Of a stretch of DNA of 64,000 bases, positions 8,685 to 17,091 are shown piece after piece (within the stretch, counting starts at the first letter, position 1; every line of letters begins with the position of its first letter). This DNA is from Solirubrobacter taibaiensis. GTDB lineage: Bacteria > Actinomycetota > Thermoleophilia > Solirubrobacterales > Solirubrobacteraceae. The notes beneath the pieces are model-generated. The model did not search any database, was not told the DNA's origin, and saw only the letters and a program-made list of their open reading frames with translations. Made by a program: the position numbers and the translations under genes. The DNA is taken from assembly GCA_027587225.1 (NCBI GenBank), contig JAPDDQ010000023.1, positions 1-64,000 of the forward strand. Direction: 5' to 3'.

Positions 8685-9806
8685 GTGATCTTGCTCCTCC
8701 ACCACCGCTATCGCCACGTCGGCGGGGAGGAACGGGCGGTGGCCGACCTGGAGTGGCTGATCCGCGAGCACCTGCACGAGGACGTCGAGATCCTCGAGCG
8801 GGACTCGAGCGACATCGGGGCAAAGGACGCGGCGCTCGGGCTCATCCGCGGCGGGCTGAACCCCGGCGAGGTCGGCGACGCCGTCAAGCGGACCGGAGCG
8901 CGGGTCGTCCACGCGCACAACGTCAACCCGACCTACGGCTGGCGCGCGCTCGCGGCGGCCAAGGAGGCGGGGGCCAAAGTCGTGCTGCACCTGCACAACT
9001 ACCGGCTCGTGTGCGCGGTGGCCACCTGCTTCACACGCGGGGAGGACTGCACGCGCTGCCACGGGCGCAACACACTGCCCGGGCTGAGGCTCAATTGCCG
9101 GGGCGGATCGCGCGCGGAGTCCGCGGCCTACGCGGCCGGACTCGCCCTGCACCAGCGCCGGCTCACCGGCGTCGCGGACGAGATCGTGGTGCCGAGCGCG
9201 TTCGCGCTGCAGCGGCTCATCGACCTCGGCGCGCCGCTGAACGACAAGGCGCGGGTCCTCGGCTCTGTTCAGCGCGAGTTCGCGACCCGCTCCAGCGCCG
9301 CGGACGGGGAGTTCGTGCTCGCCGCCGGCCGGCTCACACCGGAAAAAGGCTTCGCGGACGTCCTCCACGCGTGTCGAGCGGTCAACCTTCCACTCGTGAT
9401 CGCCGGAGAGGGCCCGCAGAAGGCCGAGTTGGAAGCCCAGGGACACGCGACGTTCGTCGGCCACGTGGCGCCCGCGGAGCTGCACGCGCTCAGGCAGCGT
9501 GCGGCCGTCGCGGTCGTTCCGAGCCGCTACGCCGAGATCCTCCCGCTCGCGGCGTTGGAGTCGATGGCGGCCGCCATCCCCACCGTCGCCGCCGCGTCGG
9601 GCGGTCTGGCCGAGGCTGTGCCGCAGGAAGGCCTGTACCCCGCGGGCGACACGATCGCCCTCGCCGAGCGCCTCCAGGCCCTGTGGCGCAACGCGGAGGC
9701 CGGCGAGCGCGCGCTCCAGGCCGCCCGCGAACGCAGTGCCCCTGACGTCATCGCCGACCAACTCCGAGCCGTGTATGGCGCAACTTCCACCCCCGCGAGG
9801 TATTGA
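8685..9806 (+). CDS. glycosyltransferase family 4
   Basis: A 373-residue GT-B enzyme. The N-terminal half contains HHRYRHVGGEERAV and HLHNYRLVC, followed by a Cys cluster at about 110-142 (CFTRGEDCTRCHGR and LNCRGG) that is typical of one GT4 subgroup. The donor half has LAAGRLTPEKGFADV and an EX7E motif in AEILPLAALESMAAAIPTV. The frame is open from 8649, but the GTG at 8685 fits both the fold and the TAGCCT element upstream. It is followed directly by the exported pseudo-glycosidase gene with 1 base between stop and start. Confidence 0.88.
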   Translation: MILLLHHRYRHVGGEERAVADLEWLIREHLHEDVEILERDSSDIGAKDAALGLIRGGLNPGEVGDAVKRTGARVVHAHNVNPTYGWRALAAAKEAGAKVVLHLHNYRLVCAVATCFTRGEDCTRCHGRNTLPGLRLNCRGGSRAESAAYAAGLALHQRRLTGVADEIVVPSAFALQRLIDLGAPLNDKARVLGSVQREFATRSSAADGEFVLAAGRLTPEKGFADVLHACRAVNLPLVIAGEGPQKAELEAQGHATFVGHVAPAELHALRQRAAVAVVPSRYAEILPLAALESMAAAIPTVAAASGGLAEAVPQEGLYPAGDTIALAERLQALWRNAEAGERALQAARERSAPDVIADQLRAVYGATSTPARY

Positions 9807-9807
9807 A

Positions 9808-10686
9808 ATGCGCATGATGCGCCGCCTGCTGCCATTCCTGCTGCTCTGCCTCGCCGTCCTCCTGGTTCCTACGTCCGCGCACGCGGCCAAGAGCCAGAAG
9901 AAAGCCATCTGGGGCCCGCTCGAGATCGACGGGGAGTCGCAGTTCCCGGTCTACAAGGACCTCGGGGTCGGCACGTACCAGATGCTGCTCGAGTGGGACA
10001 AGGTCGGCGTGCTGGAGCCGCTGGACGCGAAGGACCCGGAGGACGCGAGCTACGAGTGGTCGGACGAGATCGACACCGCCATCTCCGAGGCCAAGGGCAG
10101 CGGCATCAAGGTCGCGCTCTCGATCACGGGCAAGCCGAGCTGGGCGAGCGCGAGCGACTACAAGGACTTCGTGACCGCGGCGGCCAAGCGGTACAAGGAC
10201 GTGCGCACGTGGGCGATCGGCGACGGCAAGGTGTCGCCGGCGAAGGACTACCCGCGCATGCTCGACGACGCGTACGTCGCGCTGAAGGCCGCGAACAAGT
10301 CGAACAAGGTGATCGGCGCCAACGGCAACACCCGCCTCAAGCTGGCCAACGGCAAAGAGGCGCGGATGGACTACTTCGGCACCGACCCGACGGCCCGCAA
10401 GGCGCCGTCGAAGTCCTCGCTCAACGCGCTCAAGAAGAAGGCCGGCGACCACAAGCTGTGGCTCGGCCCGGTCTCGCTGCCCACGTCTGAGGGGGCCTCA
10501 TTCCGCCTCACGCAGTCCGCACAGGCGAGCTGGATCAAGACCGCGTTCAAGCTGATCAAGTCCGACAGCGACGTCGCTGCACTCTCTTACCGTAAATTGC
10601 GGGACGAGCTCGGGGCTCCGTTCACTGGACTGATGGACAGCGACGGCGAGAAGAAGCCGTCGTATAACGCGTATAAGCAAGGCTGA
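9808..10686 (+). CDS. exported glycoside-hydrolase-like (TIM-barrel) protein, catalytic acids apparently lost
   Basis: A 292-residue exported protein with a signal peptide at 1-27 ending AHA. The body looks like a GH5/GH39-type clan A barrel: YPRMLDDAYVALKAANKSNKVIGAN matches the segment that follows the acid/base glutamate in that family. The usual WEIWNEPN position reads TWAIGDGK here. The later TE-containing strand (nucleophile) reads KLWLGPVSLPTSEG. Both catalytic glutamates therefore appear replaced, suggesting a glycan-binding rather than hydrolytic role. The family assignment is by eye and remote. The gene is cotranscribed with the preceding GT4. Confidence 0.6.
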   Translation: MRMMRRLLPFLLLCLAVLLVPTSAHAAKSQKKAIWGPLEIDGESQFPVYKDLGVGTYQMLLEWDKVGVLEPLDAKDPEDASYEWSDEIDTAISEAKGSGIKVALSITGKPSWASASDYKDFVTAAAKRYKDVRTWAIGDGKVSPAKDYPRMLDDAYVALKAANKSNKVIGANGNTRLKLANGKEARMDYFGTDPTARKAPSKSSLNALKKKAGDHKLWLGPVSLPTSEGASFRLTQSAQASWIKTAFKLIKSDSDVAALSYRKLRDELGAPFTGLMDSDGEKKPSYNAYKQG

Positions 10687-10736
10687 ATCCTCGGCGCAAC
10701 GGAGCGCGCCGTTCAGCAGACGTCAAGGAGGATCAC

Positions 10737-11156
10737 ATGAAGCTGCGCTACCTGGCCGTGCTGCCGGCCCTTGTCGCCGTCGCGGCGACCGCCCCGGCCC
10801 TCGCCGAGGACCTGGATTGCTCGAAGAAGGGCGCCGACACCACGCTGTGCCTGAAGACGGGCGGCTGGACCGAGATCACCGGCACCGACAAGGCCGACAA
10901 GCTGACCGGCACCAAGGGCCCGGACCAGATCCTCGGTGACGGCGGCAACGACCGCATCTTCTCCGGCTCCGGTGGCGACGAGGTCGACGGCGGCGACGGG
11001 CGCGACACGATCGAGTCCGGCAGCGGCAACGACGCGATCTACGCGCACGACAACAAGCGCGACACGATCGACTGCGGCACCGGCAAGGACGAAGTCATCG
11101 CCGACGCCGACGACAAGGTCGCCAAGAACTGCGAGAAGGTCGACCGCCGAAAGTAA
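10737..11156 (+). CDS. secreted RTX-type calcium-binding repeat protein
   Basis: A 139-residue protein with a signal peptide at 1-23 (ALA-ED). About five GGXGXDXXX nonapeptide repeats follow at about 58-102 (GDGGNDRIF, SGSGGDEVD, GGDGRDTIE, SGSGNDAIY). Such repeats bind calcium and fold outside the cell. Three cysteines remain (CSKK, CLKT, DCGTGKD), with a fourth in NCEKV. A strong AAGGAGG Shine-Dalgarno lies 6 nt before the ATG, so this start is secure. It is shorter than typical RTX toxins and has no secretion-ABC partner nearby. A surface or matrix calcium-binding role is inferred. Confidence 0.8.
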   Translation: MKLRYLAVLPALVAVAATAPALAEDLDCSKKGADTTLCLKTGGWTEITGTDKADKLTGTKGPDQILGDGGNDRIFSGSGGDEVDGGDGRDTIESGSGNDAIYAHDNKRDTIDCGTGKDEVIADADDKVAKNCEKVDRRK

Positions 11157-11157
11157 C

Positions 11158-12405
11158 TTAGAGCTGGAGCGCGCCCGCACCGAGCGAGCGCGTCACGCCG
11201 CGCAGGTCCAGCGTCAGCTGTGCCCGCGCGGCCACGTCCCCATGGTCCACTGAGGGATGCGCGGTGACGATCAGGGCCAAGTCGGCACCGTCGACCACGG
11301 ACAGATCGGAGCTGCGCAGCCCGAAGTCGGGCAACTCCGGCACGTGCGGGTCGTGGTAGCTCAGGTCGGCCCCGCGCTCGCGCAGCAGCCGGATGATCTT
11401 CAGCGCCGGCGACTCGCGGATGTCGCCCACGCCCGCCTTGTAGGAGACGCCGAACACCACGATGCGTGCGCCCTTGACCGGCTTGCCCGCGTCGTTGAGA
11501 GCCCGTTCGGCCTTCTCCAGGCAGAAGTACGGCATCTGCTGGTTGACCTTGCCCGCGAGCTCGATGAACTCGGTCGAGAGGTCGTACTCGCGCGCCTTCC
11601 ACGTGAGGTAGAAGGGATCGACCGGCAGGCAGTGCCCGCCCATGCCCGGCCCGGGCTGGAACGGCATGAACCCGTACGGCTTGGTGGAGGCCGCCTCGAC
11701 GACCTCCCAGATGTCGATGCCCATGCGGTCGGCGAGCATCGCCATCTCGTTCACGAGCGCGATGTTCACGGACCGGAAGATGTTCTCGAGCAGCTTCGAG
11801 AGCTCCGCGACCTCGGGCGTGGAGACCGGCACGATCTCGTCGCAGACCCGCGCGTAGACGGCCACGGCGGCCTCGGTGCACGCCGGCGTGAGCCCGCCCA
11901 CCACCTTCGGCGTCGTCCGCAGCGTGAAGTCCGTGCGGCCCGGGTCCACGCGCTCGGGCGAGAACGCCAGCGCGAAGTCCTGCCCCGCCCGCAACCCGGA
12001 CTCCTCCAGCAGCGGCACCATGTGCTCACGCGTCGTGCCCGGGAACGTCGTGGACTCCAGGATCACGGTCTGCCCACGCCGGATCACGCCCGCGAGTGCC
12101 TGCGCGGAGCTCAGGAGCGGCCCGAGGTCCGGCTCGCGGTTGCGCGTGAGCGGCGTCGGGACGCACACGAGGATCGCGTCGGTCTCGTGCAGCTCTACGT
12201 AGCGCGTCGTGAACGAGCAGCGCTCGAGGGCGGGCGCGAGCCGCTCGTCCGGGATGTCCTCGATGTGCGAGCGCCCTTCACGCAGCGCGGCCACGCGGTC
12301 GGCGGCCACGTCCACGCCGACCACGTCGCAGCCCGCCTCCGCGAAGGCGACGGAGAGCGGCAAGCCCACATATCCGAGTCCGACGATCCCGATCTTCATA
12401 CGCAC
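11158..12405 (-). CDS. nucleotide-sugar dehydrogenase (WbpA/TviB-like UDP-HexNAc 6-dehydrogenase)
   Basis: A 415-residue NAD-dependent four-electron oxidase of UDP-sugars. The Rossmann motif GLGYVGLPLS is at about 9-18. The catalytic cysteine lies in GPGMGGHCLPVDP (about 251-263), the GGHC(I/L)PVDP form typical of UDP-GlcNAc/ManNAc dehydrogenases rather than UDP-glucose dehydrogenase. GVSYKAGVGDIRESPA is the C-terminal cofactor motif. The start is GTG 12405, 7 nt after a TAGCGT hexamer; ATG 12399 is the alternative. Its stop lies 1 base from the stop of the RTX gene. It would supply a HexNAc uronic acid. Confidence 0.85.
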   Translation of the reverse strand: MRMKIGIVGLGYVGLPLSVAFAEAGCDVVGVDVAADRVAALREGRSHIEDIPDERLAPALERCSFTTRYVELHETDAILVCVPTPLTRNREPDLGPLLSSAQALAGVIRRGQTVILESTTFPGTTREHMVPLLEESGLRAGQDFALAFSPERVDPGRTDFTLRTTPKVVGGLTPACTEAAVAVYARVCDEIVPVSTPEVAELSKLLENIFRSVNIALVNEMAMLADRMGIDIWEVVEAASTKPYGFMPFQPGPGMGGHCLPVDPFYLTWKAREYDLSTEFIELAGKVNQQMPYFCLEKAERALNDAGKPVKGARIVVFGVSYKAGVGDIRESPALKIIRLLRERGADLSYHDPHVPELPDFGLRSSDLSVVDGADLALIVTAHPSVDHGDVAARAQLTLDLRGVTRSLGAGALQL

Positions 12406-12412
12406 TAAGACA

Positions 12413-12418
12413 ACGCTA
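12413..12418 (-). promoter_or_regulatory. candidate -10 (TAGCGT) for nucleotide-sugar dehydrogenase
   Basis: TAGCGT on the minus strand ends 7 nt before GTG 12405 and 13 nt before ATG 12399. It lies in the 30-nt gap after the gmd gene. Confidence 0.45.
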
Positions 12419-12435
12419 CAAGGCGGATGTCACGG

Positions 12436-13392
12436 TCAGGCGAACTGCTCGACGTCGGAGCGCACCATCAGGCGGATGAGCTCCTCGAACGAGGTCTTGG
12501 GCTCCCAGCCCAGCAGCTCCTTGGCCTTCTTCGGGTCGCCGACCAGCAGGTCGACCTCTGCCGGGCGCATGAACTGCGGGTCGGTGCGGACGAACTGCGT
12601 CCAGTCGAGCCCGACCTCGTCGAAGGCGACCTCCACGCACCGCTGGACGGTATTCGTCTCGCCCGTCGCGATCACGAAGTCGTCGGGCTCGTCGTGTTGG
12701 AGCATCAGCCACATGGCCTCGACGTAGTCCTGCGCGAAGCCCCAGTCGCGACGCGCGTCCAGGTTCCCGAGCACGAGCTCGGACCGTTGGCCGGCGCGGA
12801 TCGCGGCCGCGTGCCACGTGATCTTGCGCGTCACGAATTCCAAGCCGCGGCGCGGGGACTCGTGGTTGAACAGGATCCCCGACGTGGCGAACAGGTCGTA
12901 GGACTCGCGGTAGTTGACCGTGATGAAGTGCCCGTAGACCTTCGCCACGCCGTACGGCGAGCGCGGGTAGAACGGCGTGGACTCCGTCTGCGGCGTCTCC
13001 AGCACCTTGCCGAACATCTCGCTCGAGGACGCCTGGTAGAAGCGCGCCTCCGGACACACCTCACGCACGGCCTCGAGCATGCGCGTGACGCCGACACCCG
13101 TGAACTCCGCCGTCAGCGTCGGCTGGATCCAAGAGACCGCGACGAACGACATGGCCGCGAGGTTGTAGACCTCGTCCGGCTTGGCGGCGCGCAGCGCGTC
13201 GACGAGCGACCGGTGGTCGAGCAGGTCGGCCTGGTGCAGGGTGATGCGGTCGCGCAGGTGCTCGATCCGCTCGAATTTCTCGGTCGAGGACCGGCGCACC
13301 ATGCCGTGGACCTCGTAGCCCTTCTCGAGCAGCAACTCGGCCAGGTACGAACCGTCCTGGCCGGTGATGCCGGTGATCAGCGCGCTGGGCAA
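12436..13392 (-). CDS. gmd: GDP-mannose 4,6-dehydratase
   Basis: A 318-residue short-chain dehydrogenase/reductase converting GDP-D-mannose to GDP-4-keto-6-deoxy-D-mannose. GITGQDGSYLAELLLEKGYEVHG is diagnostic of Gmd. Also present are the SSSEMFG catalytic region (about 121-127), the SPYGVAKVYGH YXXXK motif (about 142) and GNLDARRDWGFAQDYVEAMW. The length is normal. The start is TTG 13392, with a GAGGGAG Shine-Dalgarno-like stretch upstream. No clear GDP-fucose synthase (Fcl) or RMD sits beside it, so the product may be GDP-rhamnose or another 6-deoxy sugar made by one of the reductases in the window. Confidence 0.92.
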   Translation of the reverse strand: MPSALITGITGQDGSYLAELLLEKGYEVHGMVRRSSTEKFERIEHLRDRITLHQADLLDHRSLVDALRAAKPDEVYNLAAMSFVAVSWIQPTLTAEFTGVGVTRMLEAVREVCPEARFYQASSSEMFGKVLETPQTESTPFYPRSPYGVAKVYGHFITVNYRESYDLFATSGILFNHESPRRGLEFVTRKITWHAAAIRAGQRSELVLGNLDARRDWGFAQDYVEAMWLMLQHDEPDDFVIATGETNTVQRCVEVAFDEVGLDWTQFVRTDPQFMRPAEVDLLVGDPKKAKELLGWEPKTSFEELIRLMVRSDVEQFA

Positions 13393-13398
13393 CTCTTA

Positions 13399-13905
13399 CT
13401 AACTCCCTCGTGTGGCCGTCGCGCCGGGGGCGCGTTCGGGTTGGCGGTCGAAGTGGGTGACGGCGCCGCTGCCCGCGGGCGGGAGCTCGGCGCGCGGCGA
13501 ACGGGCCAGGCCCGTCGCCACGGCGATCTCGCGGCCGGTGTCGACCAGGCCGCCGAGCGCGGCCATCACCGCGCCCACGAGGCCGACGTACATGCCGACC
13601 TGCGCGACGACGGGCGACGAGAGATCGGGCGGATCGATGATCCGGCGCAGGATCAGGGCGCCGACGACGACGCCGAGGACCGCGCGGGCGATCAGCGCGG
13701 GCCGGGTCTGGCGCAGCAACGCGCTCACGATCACCAGCACGGCTCCGCCGGCGACGATCCAGCGCAGGCGCGGGAACGATTCAAAGCCCGTGGCGGCTTC
13801 GACGCCGCCGGGCCGCTCGACGTGGTACCACGTCAGCGCGAGCGAGATGAGCAGCAAGATGGCACCGGCGGCGCTCAGTGCGCGCCCGGCGTTCGGGTTC
13901 AACAT
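13399..13905 (-). CDS. small four-helix membrane protein of unknown function
   Basis: A 168-residue protein with four hydrophobic segments (about 8-28, 47-65, 73-90 and 100-122) and a hydrophilic, Pro/Arg-rich cytoplasmic tail. I do not recognise a family. An AGGAGG Shine-Dalgarno lies about 9 nt before the ATG, so this gene is translated from a leadered mRNA or read through from upstream. It sits between the epimerase and gmd genes, with 6 nt to gmd, suggesting co-transcription. Confidence 0.7.
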   Translation of the reverse strand: MLNPNAGRALSAAGAILLLISLALTWYHVERPGGVEAATGFESFPRLRWIVAGGAVLVIVSALLRQTRPALIARAVLGVVVGALILRRIIDPPDLSSPVVAQVGMYVGLVGAVMAALGGLVDTGREIAVATGLARSPRAELPPAGSGAVTHFDRQPERAPGATATRGS

Positions 13906-13941
13906 CGGGTTGATTACCTCCTGTTGGGACGGCGTGGCAGG

Positions 13942-14913
13942 CTAGCGCGCGGCGCTTTGCGCTTCGTGCGCCCGCAGCCACTCGACGGTCTGCGTGATGC
14001 CTTCCTCGACGCCGATCTTGGATTTCCAGCCCAGCACCCGCTCGGCCTTCTCGACCGACGGCCAGCGCCGCACCACGTCGACCTCGAAGCTCGGCAGGTG
14101 CTCGAACTCCAGCGCGTCCGGGTCGTTGCCCGACAGGCGCCAGCAGAGCTTGGCGATCTCGGCCACGGTGAGCTCGTCGCTCGCCGAGATATTGAAGTCC
14201 TCGTTCAGGCCGTCGGGATGCCCGGTGGCCGTGACGATGCCGTCGGCGATGTCGTCGACGTGCGTCAGCGTGCGGGTGTGCTCGCCCGTGCCGAAGATCG
14301 GCAGCGGGTGCAGGCGCGCCAGCGACTTGCGGATCAGGTCCGGGACGGCGTGCGCGATGCCCGGCTCGTTCTCGGGCATCTCACCCGGCCCGTAGGCGTT
14401 GAACGGGCGGCAGATCGTGTACGGGAGCCCGTGCTCGGCGTGCGCGGCGCGGCAGTAGACCTCGCCCGTGAGCTTGGAGAAGCCGTACGCGGACGTCGGC
14501 GTCGGGCACTGCGGCAGGTAGTCCTCACGCGTCGGGTACTGCGTCGCGTTCTCGAAGACCATGCTCGAGGACACGTACGTGAAGCGCTCCACGCCCTCGT
14601 CCAGCGCGGCGCGGAACACGCCGTTGTAGAGCGCGTTGTTGACCTCGGTGAGCGTGTGCGGGAGCTTGTGGAAGTTCGCGATCCCGCCGACGATCGCCGC
14701 CAGGTGGATGACGTGCGAGCAGCCGCGGATGGCCTTGCGGGCCTCGTCGACCTCACGCAGGTCGCCGCGATGGACCTCACACGCCTCCCGCATCCAGGTC
14801 GGCGCGTCGCGCTGATCGGAGACGCGCACTTCGAACTCGGGGTCGCCGATGAGACGCCGCACGACCGCGGCGCCGATCGTTCCGGCGCCCCCGGTGACAA
14901 GAACCCGGCTCAT
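13942..14913 (-). CDS. NAD-dependent nucleotide-sugar epimerase/dehydratase (extended SDR)
   Basis: A 323-residue extended SDR. The GGAGTIG NAD motif is near the N-terminus, VSSSMVFEN and the YGFSK YXXXK motif are in the middle, and RPFNAYGPGE binds substrate. GWKSKIGVEEGI is the usual C-terminal epimerase motif. The longer open frame begins at 14976, but ATG 14913 overlaps the stop of the dehydrogenase gene (ATGA). Pairing with a UDP-sugar dehydrogenase suggests conversion of the same uronic acid or GDP/UDP sugar. The exact reaction is not predictable. Confidence 0.82.
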   Translation of the reverse strand: MSRVLVTGGAGTIGAAVVRRLIGDPEFEVRVSDQRDAPTWMREACEVHRGDLREVDEARKAIRGCSHVIHLAAIVGGIANFHKLPHTLTEVNNALYNGVFRAALDEGVERFTYVSSSMVFENATQYPTREDYLPQCPTPTSAYGFSKLTGEVYCRAAHAEHGLPYTICRPFNAYGPGEMPENEPGIAHAVPDLIRKSLARLHPLPIFGTGEHTRTLTHVDDIADGIVTATGHPDGLNEDFNISASDELTVAEIAKLCWRLSGNDPDALEFEHLPSFEVDVVRRWPSVEKAERVLGWKSKIGVEEGITQTVEWLRAHEAQSAAR

Positions 14914-16151
14914 GCTCTGAGGGCCGCGACTTCGGCGACGTAGGCGAACACCTGGGCGGTGCCGAGCGCGTTCCACGGGTCCACCAGCAGCGCGTCGGGC
15001 GCCAGCTCGGCGATGTTCCGCAGCGCCTCCGGTGAGGAGTAGTCGCTGTGGTTCGTGGCCACGACGATCACGTCGGCGCCGGTCACGGCGTCGTCGAACG
15101 AGCTCGTGGGCGTGGCGACGACCGGGTCGTGGACCACGACGTCAGCCAGCTCACGCTCGAGCAAGCGGATCAGCTTGTGCGAGAGGCTGTCGCGCTCGTC
15201 GTCGGTGTCGGCCTTGAACGCGAGGCCCAGCACCGCGACCCGGCGCTCCCGGAGCGACCCGCCGACGCGGCGCTTGACGCCGTCGACCAGGAACAGCGGC
15301 ACGGTCTCGTGCACGCGCGAGACCGCCAGCAGCATGCCCGGGGCGCTCGAGCGCTCCTCGGAGAACGCGAAGTCCTTGCGCAGGCAGGTGCCCGCGGTGA
15401 GGCCCGGCATCTTCATCCCGCCGCGCGGATAGTCGTGGTTGATGAGCTCGATGACGTCGAACACGTTCGCCCCGTGGCGCTCGCAGTCCATCATCAGCAG
15501 GTTCGGCAGCGCGAACGTCGCGTAGCGCAGGATGTTGGTCCAGATCTTCGCCAGCTCCGCCTGCACCGGCGTGGTCTGGAAGACCGGCGCGCCGAGCGGC
15601 TCGAACAGCTGCGCCGCGCGTTCGCCGGAGACCTCGCCGACACCACCGATGATGCACGGCAGCGTGGAGATCTCCTCCATGAACTTGTCGGCGGCGATGC
15701 GCTCCGGGACGTGGGCGACGAACAGGTTCTCGCCGACCGTGAAGCCGCGGTGCTTCTCGAGGTAGCCGGCGACGAACTCGGTCGTTCCGGGCGCCACCGT
15801 CGAACGCAGCACGATCAGCTGGTCCTCGCGCAGGTGCGGCAGCAGGTCGTCGAGCACCGTGCGGATGTCGCGGATGTCGATCTCGATGTGCGACATCGCG
15901 GGCGTGCCGAGCGTGAGCACGATCGCGCGGGCCTGGGCGGCGTCCGCGGCGCGGCTGGTGGTGTCCAGCGGGAGGCGGGCGATCAGCTCGTCCGTGCCGG
16001 GCTCCTTGAACGGCATCCGCCGCTCGCGAATGGCCTGCAGGCGATCCTGATCGGTGTCCACACCGAGGACGGACAGCCCGCTGTCGGCGAAGCTGAGAGC
16101 GAGCGGGAGACCGATTCGGCCGAGTCCGATGACGGAGACGTCGTAGCGCAT
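14910..16151 (-). CDS. nucleotide-sugar dehydrogenase (UDP-Glc/UDP-HexNAc dehydrogenase family)
   Basis: A 413-residue enzyme, second of its kind in the window. The NAD motif is GLGRIGLPLALSFADSG. The catalytic cysteine is in GLTAGTCLRKDF at about residue 254, where most relatives have GGXCXXKD. GLAFKADTDDERDS is the C-terminal cofactor motif. It differs clearly from the WbpA-like paralogue at 11158, so it probably oxidises a different substrate. The start ATG lies 11 nt after a TAGCCT hexamer. It is coupled to the downstream epimerase. Confidence 0.85.
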   Translation of the reverse strand: MRYDVSVIGLGRIGLPLALSFADSGLSVLGVDTDQDRLQAIRERRMPFKEPGTDELIARLPLDTTSRAADAAQARAIVLTLGTPAMSHIEIDIRDIRTVLDDLLPHLREDQLIVLRSTVAPGTTEFVAGYLEKHRGFTVGENLFVAHVPERIAADKFMEEISTLPCIIGGVGEVSGERAAQLFEPLGAPVFQTTPVQAELAKIWTNILRYATFALPNLLMMDCERHGANVFDVIELINHDYPRGGMKMPGLTAGTCLRKDFAFSEERSSAPGMLLAVSRVHETVPLFLVDGVKRRVGGSLRERRVAVLGLAFKADTDDERDSLSHKLIRLLERELADVVVHDPVVATPTSSFDDAVTGADVIVVATNHSDYSSPEALRNIAELAPDALLVDPWNALGTAQVFAYVAEVAALRA

Positions 16152-16162
16152 TTCCGGTCCTG

Positions 16163-16168
16163 AGGCTA
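16163..16168 (-). promoter_or_regulatory. candidate -10 (TAGCCT) for dehydrogenase-epimerase pair
   Basis: TAGCCT on the minus strand ends 11 nt before ATG 16151, in the 52-nt gap after the TagA/WecG-family gene. Confidence 0.45.
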
Positions 16169-16203
16169 GCGGCCGGGGGCGTCGAGCCCCGCGTGCCGAG
16201 GGG

Positions 16204-17013
16204 TCAGCGGCCCGTTCGGTGCCGCAGGTACTGGCGCGTGAAGCCGAACACGAACAGCGGGTTGTACCGCGCGTAGCGTTTCCACAGCCGGCGCGGCTCC
16301 TGCACGAAACGGAACAGCCACTCGAGGCCCCAGCGCTGCATGCGCGGCGGAGCTTGCGGGACGAGTCCGGCGTGGAAGTCGAAAGCGGCGCCGACGCCGA
16401 TCAAGACGGGCGCCTGGAGCCGCGGACGCATCCGCGCCATCCACTTCTCCTGCTTGGGCACACCGATCCCGACCCACACGACGTCGGCGCCCGAGCGGTC
16501 GATGTCTTGCGCGACGTGCTCTTCCTCGGCATCCGTGAGCGGGCGGAACGGCGGCGCGTAGCCGCCGACGATCTTCAGCCCCGGGTGCCGGAGCCGCAGC
16601 GTGCGGGTGAGCTGGGCGAGCGCCCCCTGGTTGCGGCCGCCGTAGAGGTACATGCGCTGGCCGGACTTCGCCGCACGGGCGCAGGCGAGGTCCATGAGCG
16701 ACGGGCCGTACACACGGTCGCCCAGGTCGTGCCCGAGCGCGCGGAGCGCCCAGACCAGCGGCTGACCGTCCGGCACCGTGAAGCTCGCGGCGAGCACAGC
16801 GGCGCGCAGCGACTCGTCCTCCTGACACGCCATCACCGTGTGGACCGCGGCGACGCAGATGTACTCCCGGGAACGGGAGGCCACGGCGGCATCGATCCAG
16901 TCGAGCGTGTGCTCGTAGTCAGTGAGCGCGAGTGGAACGCCCAGCAGCGACTGAGTCGGCATCGCCGGGGGCGCGTCGGCGACGCGCTGCGGGGCTCTGA
17001 GGGATGAAGGCAT
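16204..17013 (-). CDS. WecG/TagA/CpsF family glycosyltransferase (GT26)
   Basis: A 269-residue family GT26 enzyme, which transfers a HexNAc or HexNAc-uronic acid to an undecaprenyl-diphosphate-linked sugar early in repeat assembly. Recognisable blocks are CVAAVHTVMACQEDE, VPDGQPLVWALRALG, YLYGGRNQGALAQL, VWVGIGVPKQEKWM and GVGAAFDFHAGLVPQAP, ending LEWLFRFVQEPRRLWKRY. A GGGAG lies about 11 nt before the start and a TAGGGT hexamer about 48 nt upstream. The adjacent dehydrogenase makes a HexNAc-uronate donor plausible; that link is inference. Confidence 0.9.
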   Translation of the reverse strand: MPSSLRAPQRVADAPPAMPTQSLLGVPLALTDYEHTLDWIDAAVASRSREYICVAAVHTVMACQEDESLRAAVLAASFTVPDGQPLVWALRALGHDLGDRVYGPSLMDLACARAAKSGQRMYLYGGRNQGALAQLTRTLRLRHPGLKIVGGYAPPFRPLTDAEEEHVAQDIDRSGADVVWVGIGVPKQEKWMARMRPRLQAPVLIGVGAAFDFHAGLVPQAPPRMQRWGLEWLFRFVQEPRRLWKRYARYNPLFVFGFTRQYLRHRTGR

Positions 17014-17061
17014 AGGCCGTATGACTCCCTACAACGCGAGTGCGTGAAGAAAGTCGCGCGC

Positions 17062-17067
17062 ACCCTA
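17062..17067 (-). promoter_or_regulatory. candidate -10 (TAGGGT) for GT26 gene
   Basis: TAGGGT on the minus strand lies 48 nt before ATG 17013. Unlike most starts here this one would have a leader, and that leader contains a GGGAG Shine-Dalgarno. Confidence 0.35.
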
Positions 17068-17091
17068 GCGAAAGGCTCAGCCGGAACTGCA

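Noticed and set aside
10917..11050. Short periodic GC-rich pattern as a DNA repeat array or CRISPR
   Set aside because: The periodicity comes from RTX nonapeptide codons in a coding frame. There are no identical repeats or spacers.
12427..14943. 838-codon open frame antisense to gmd, membrane and epimerase genes
   Set aside because: It is Arg/His/Val/Asp-rich without any domain pattern, and it mirrors three real genes. High GC leaves antisense frames open by default.
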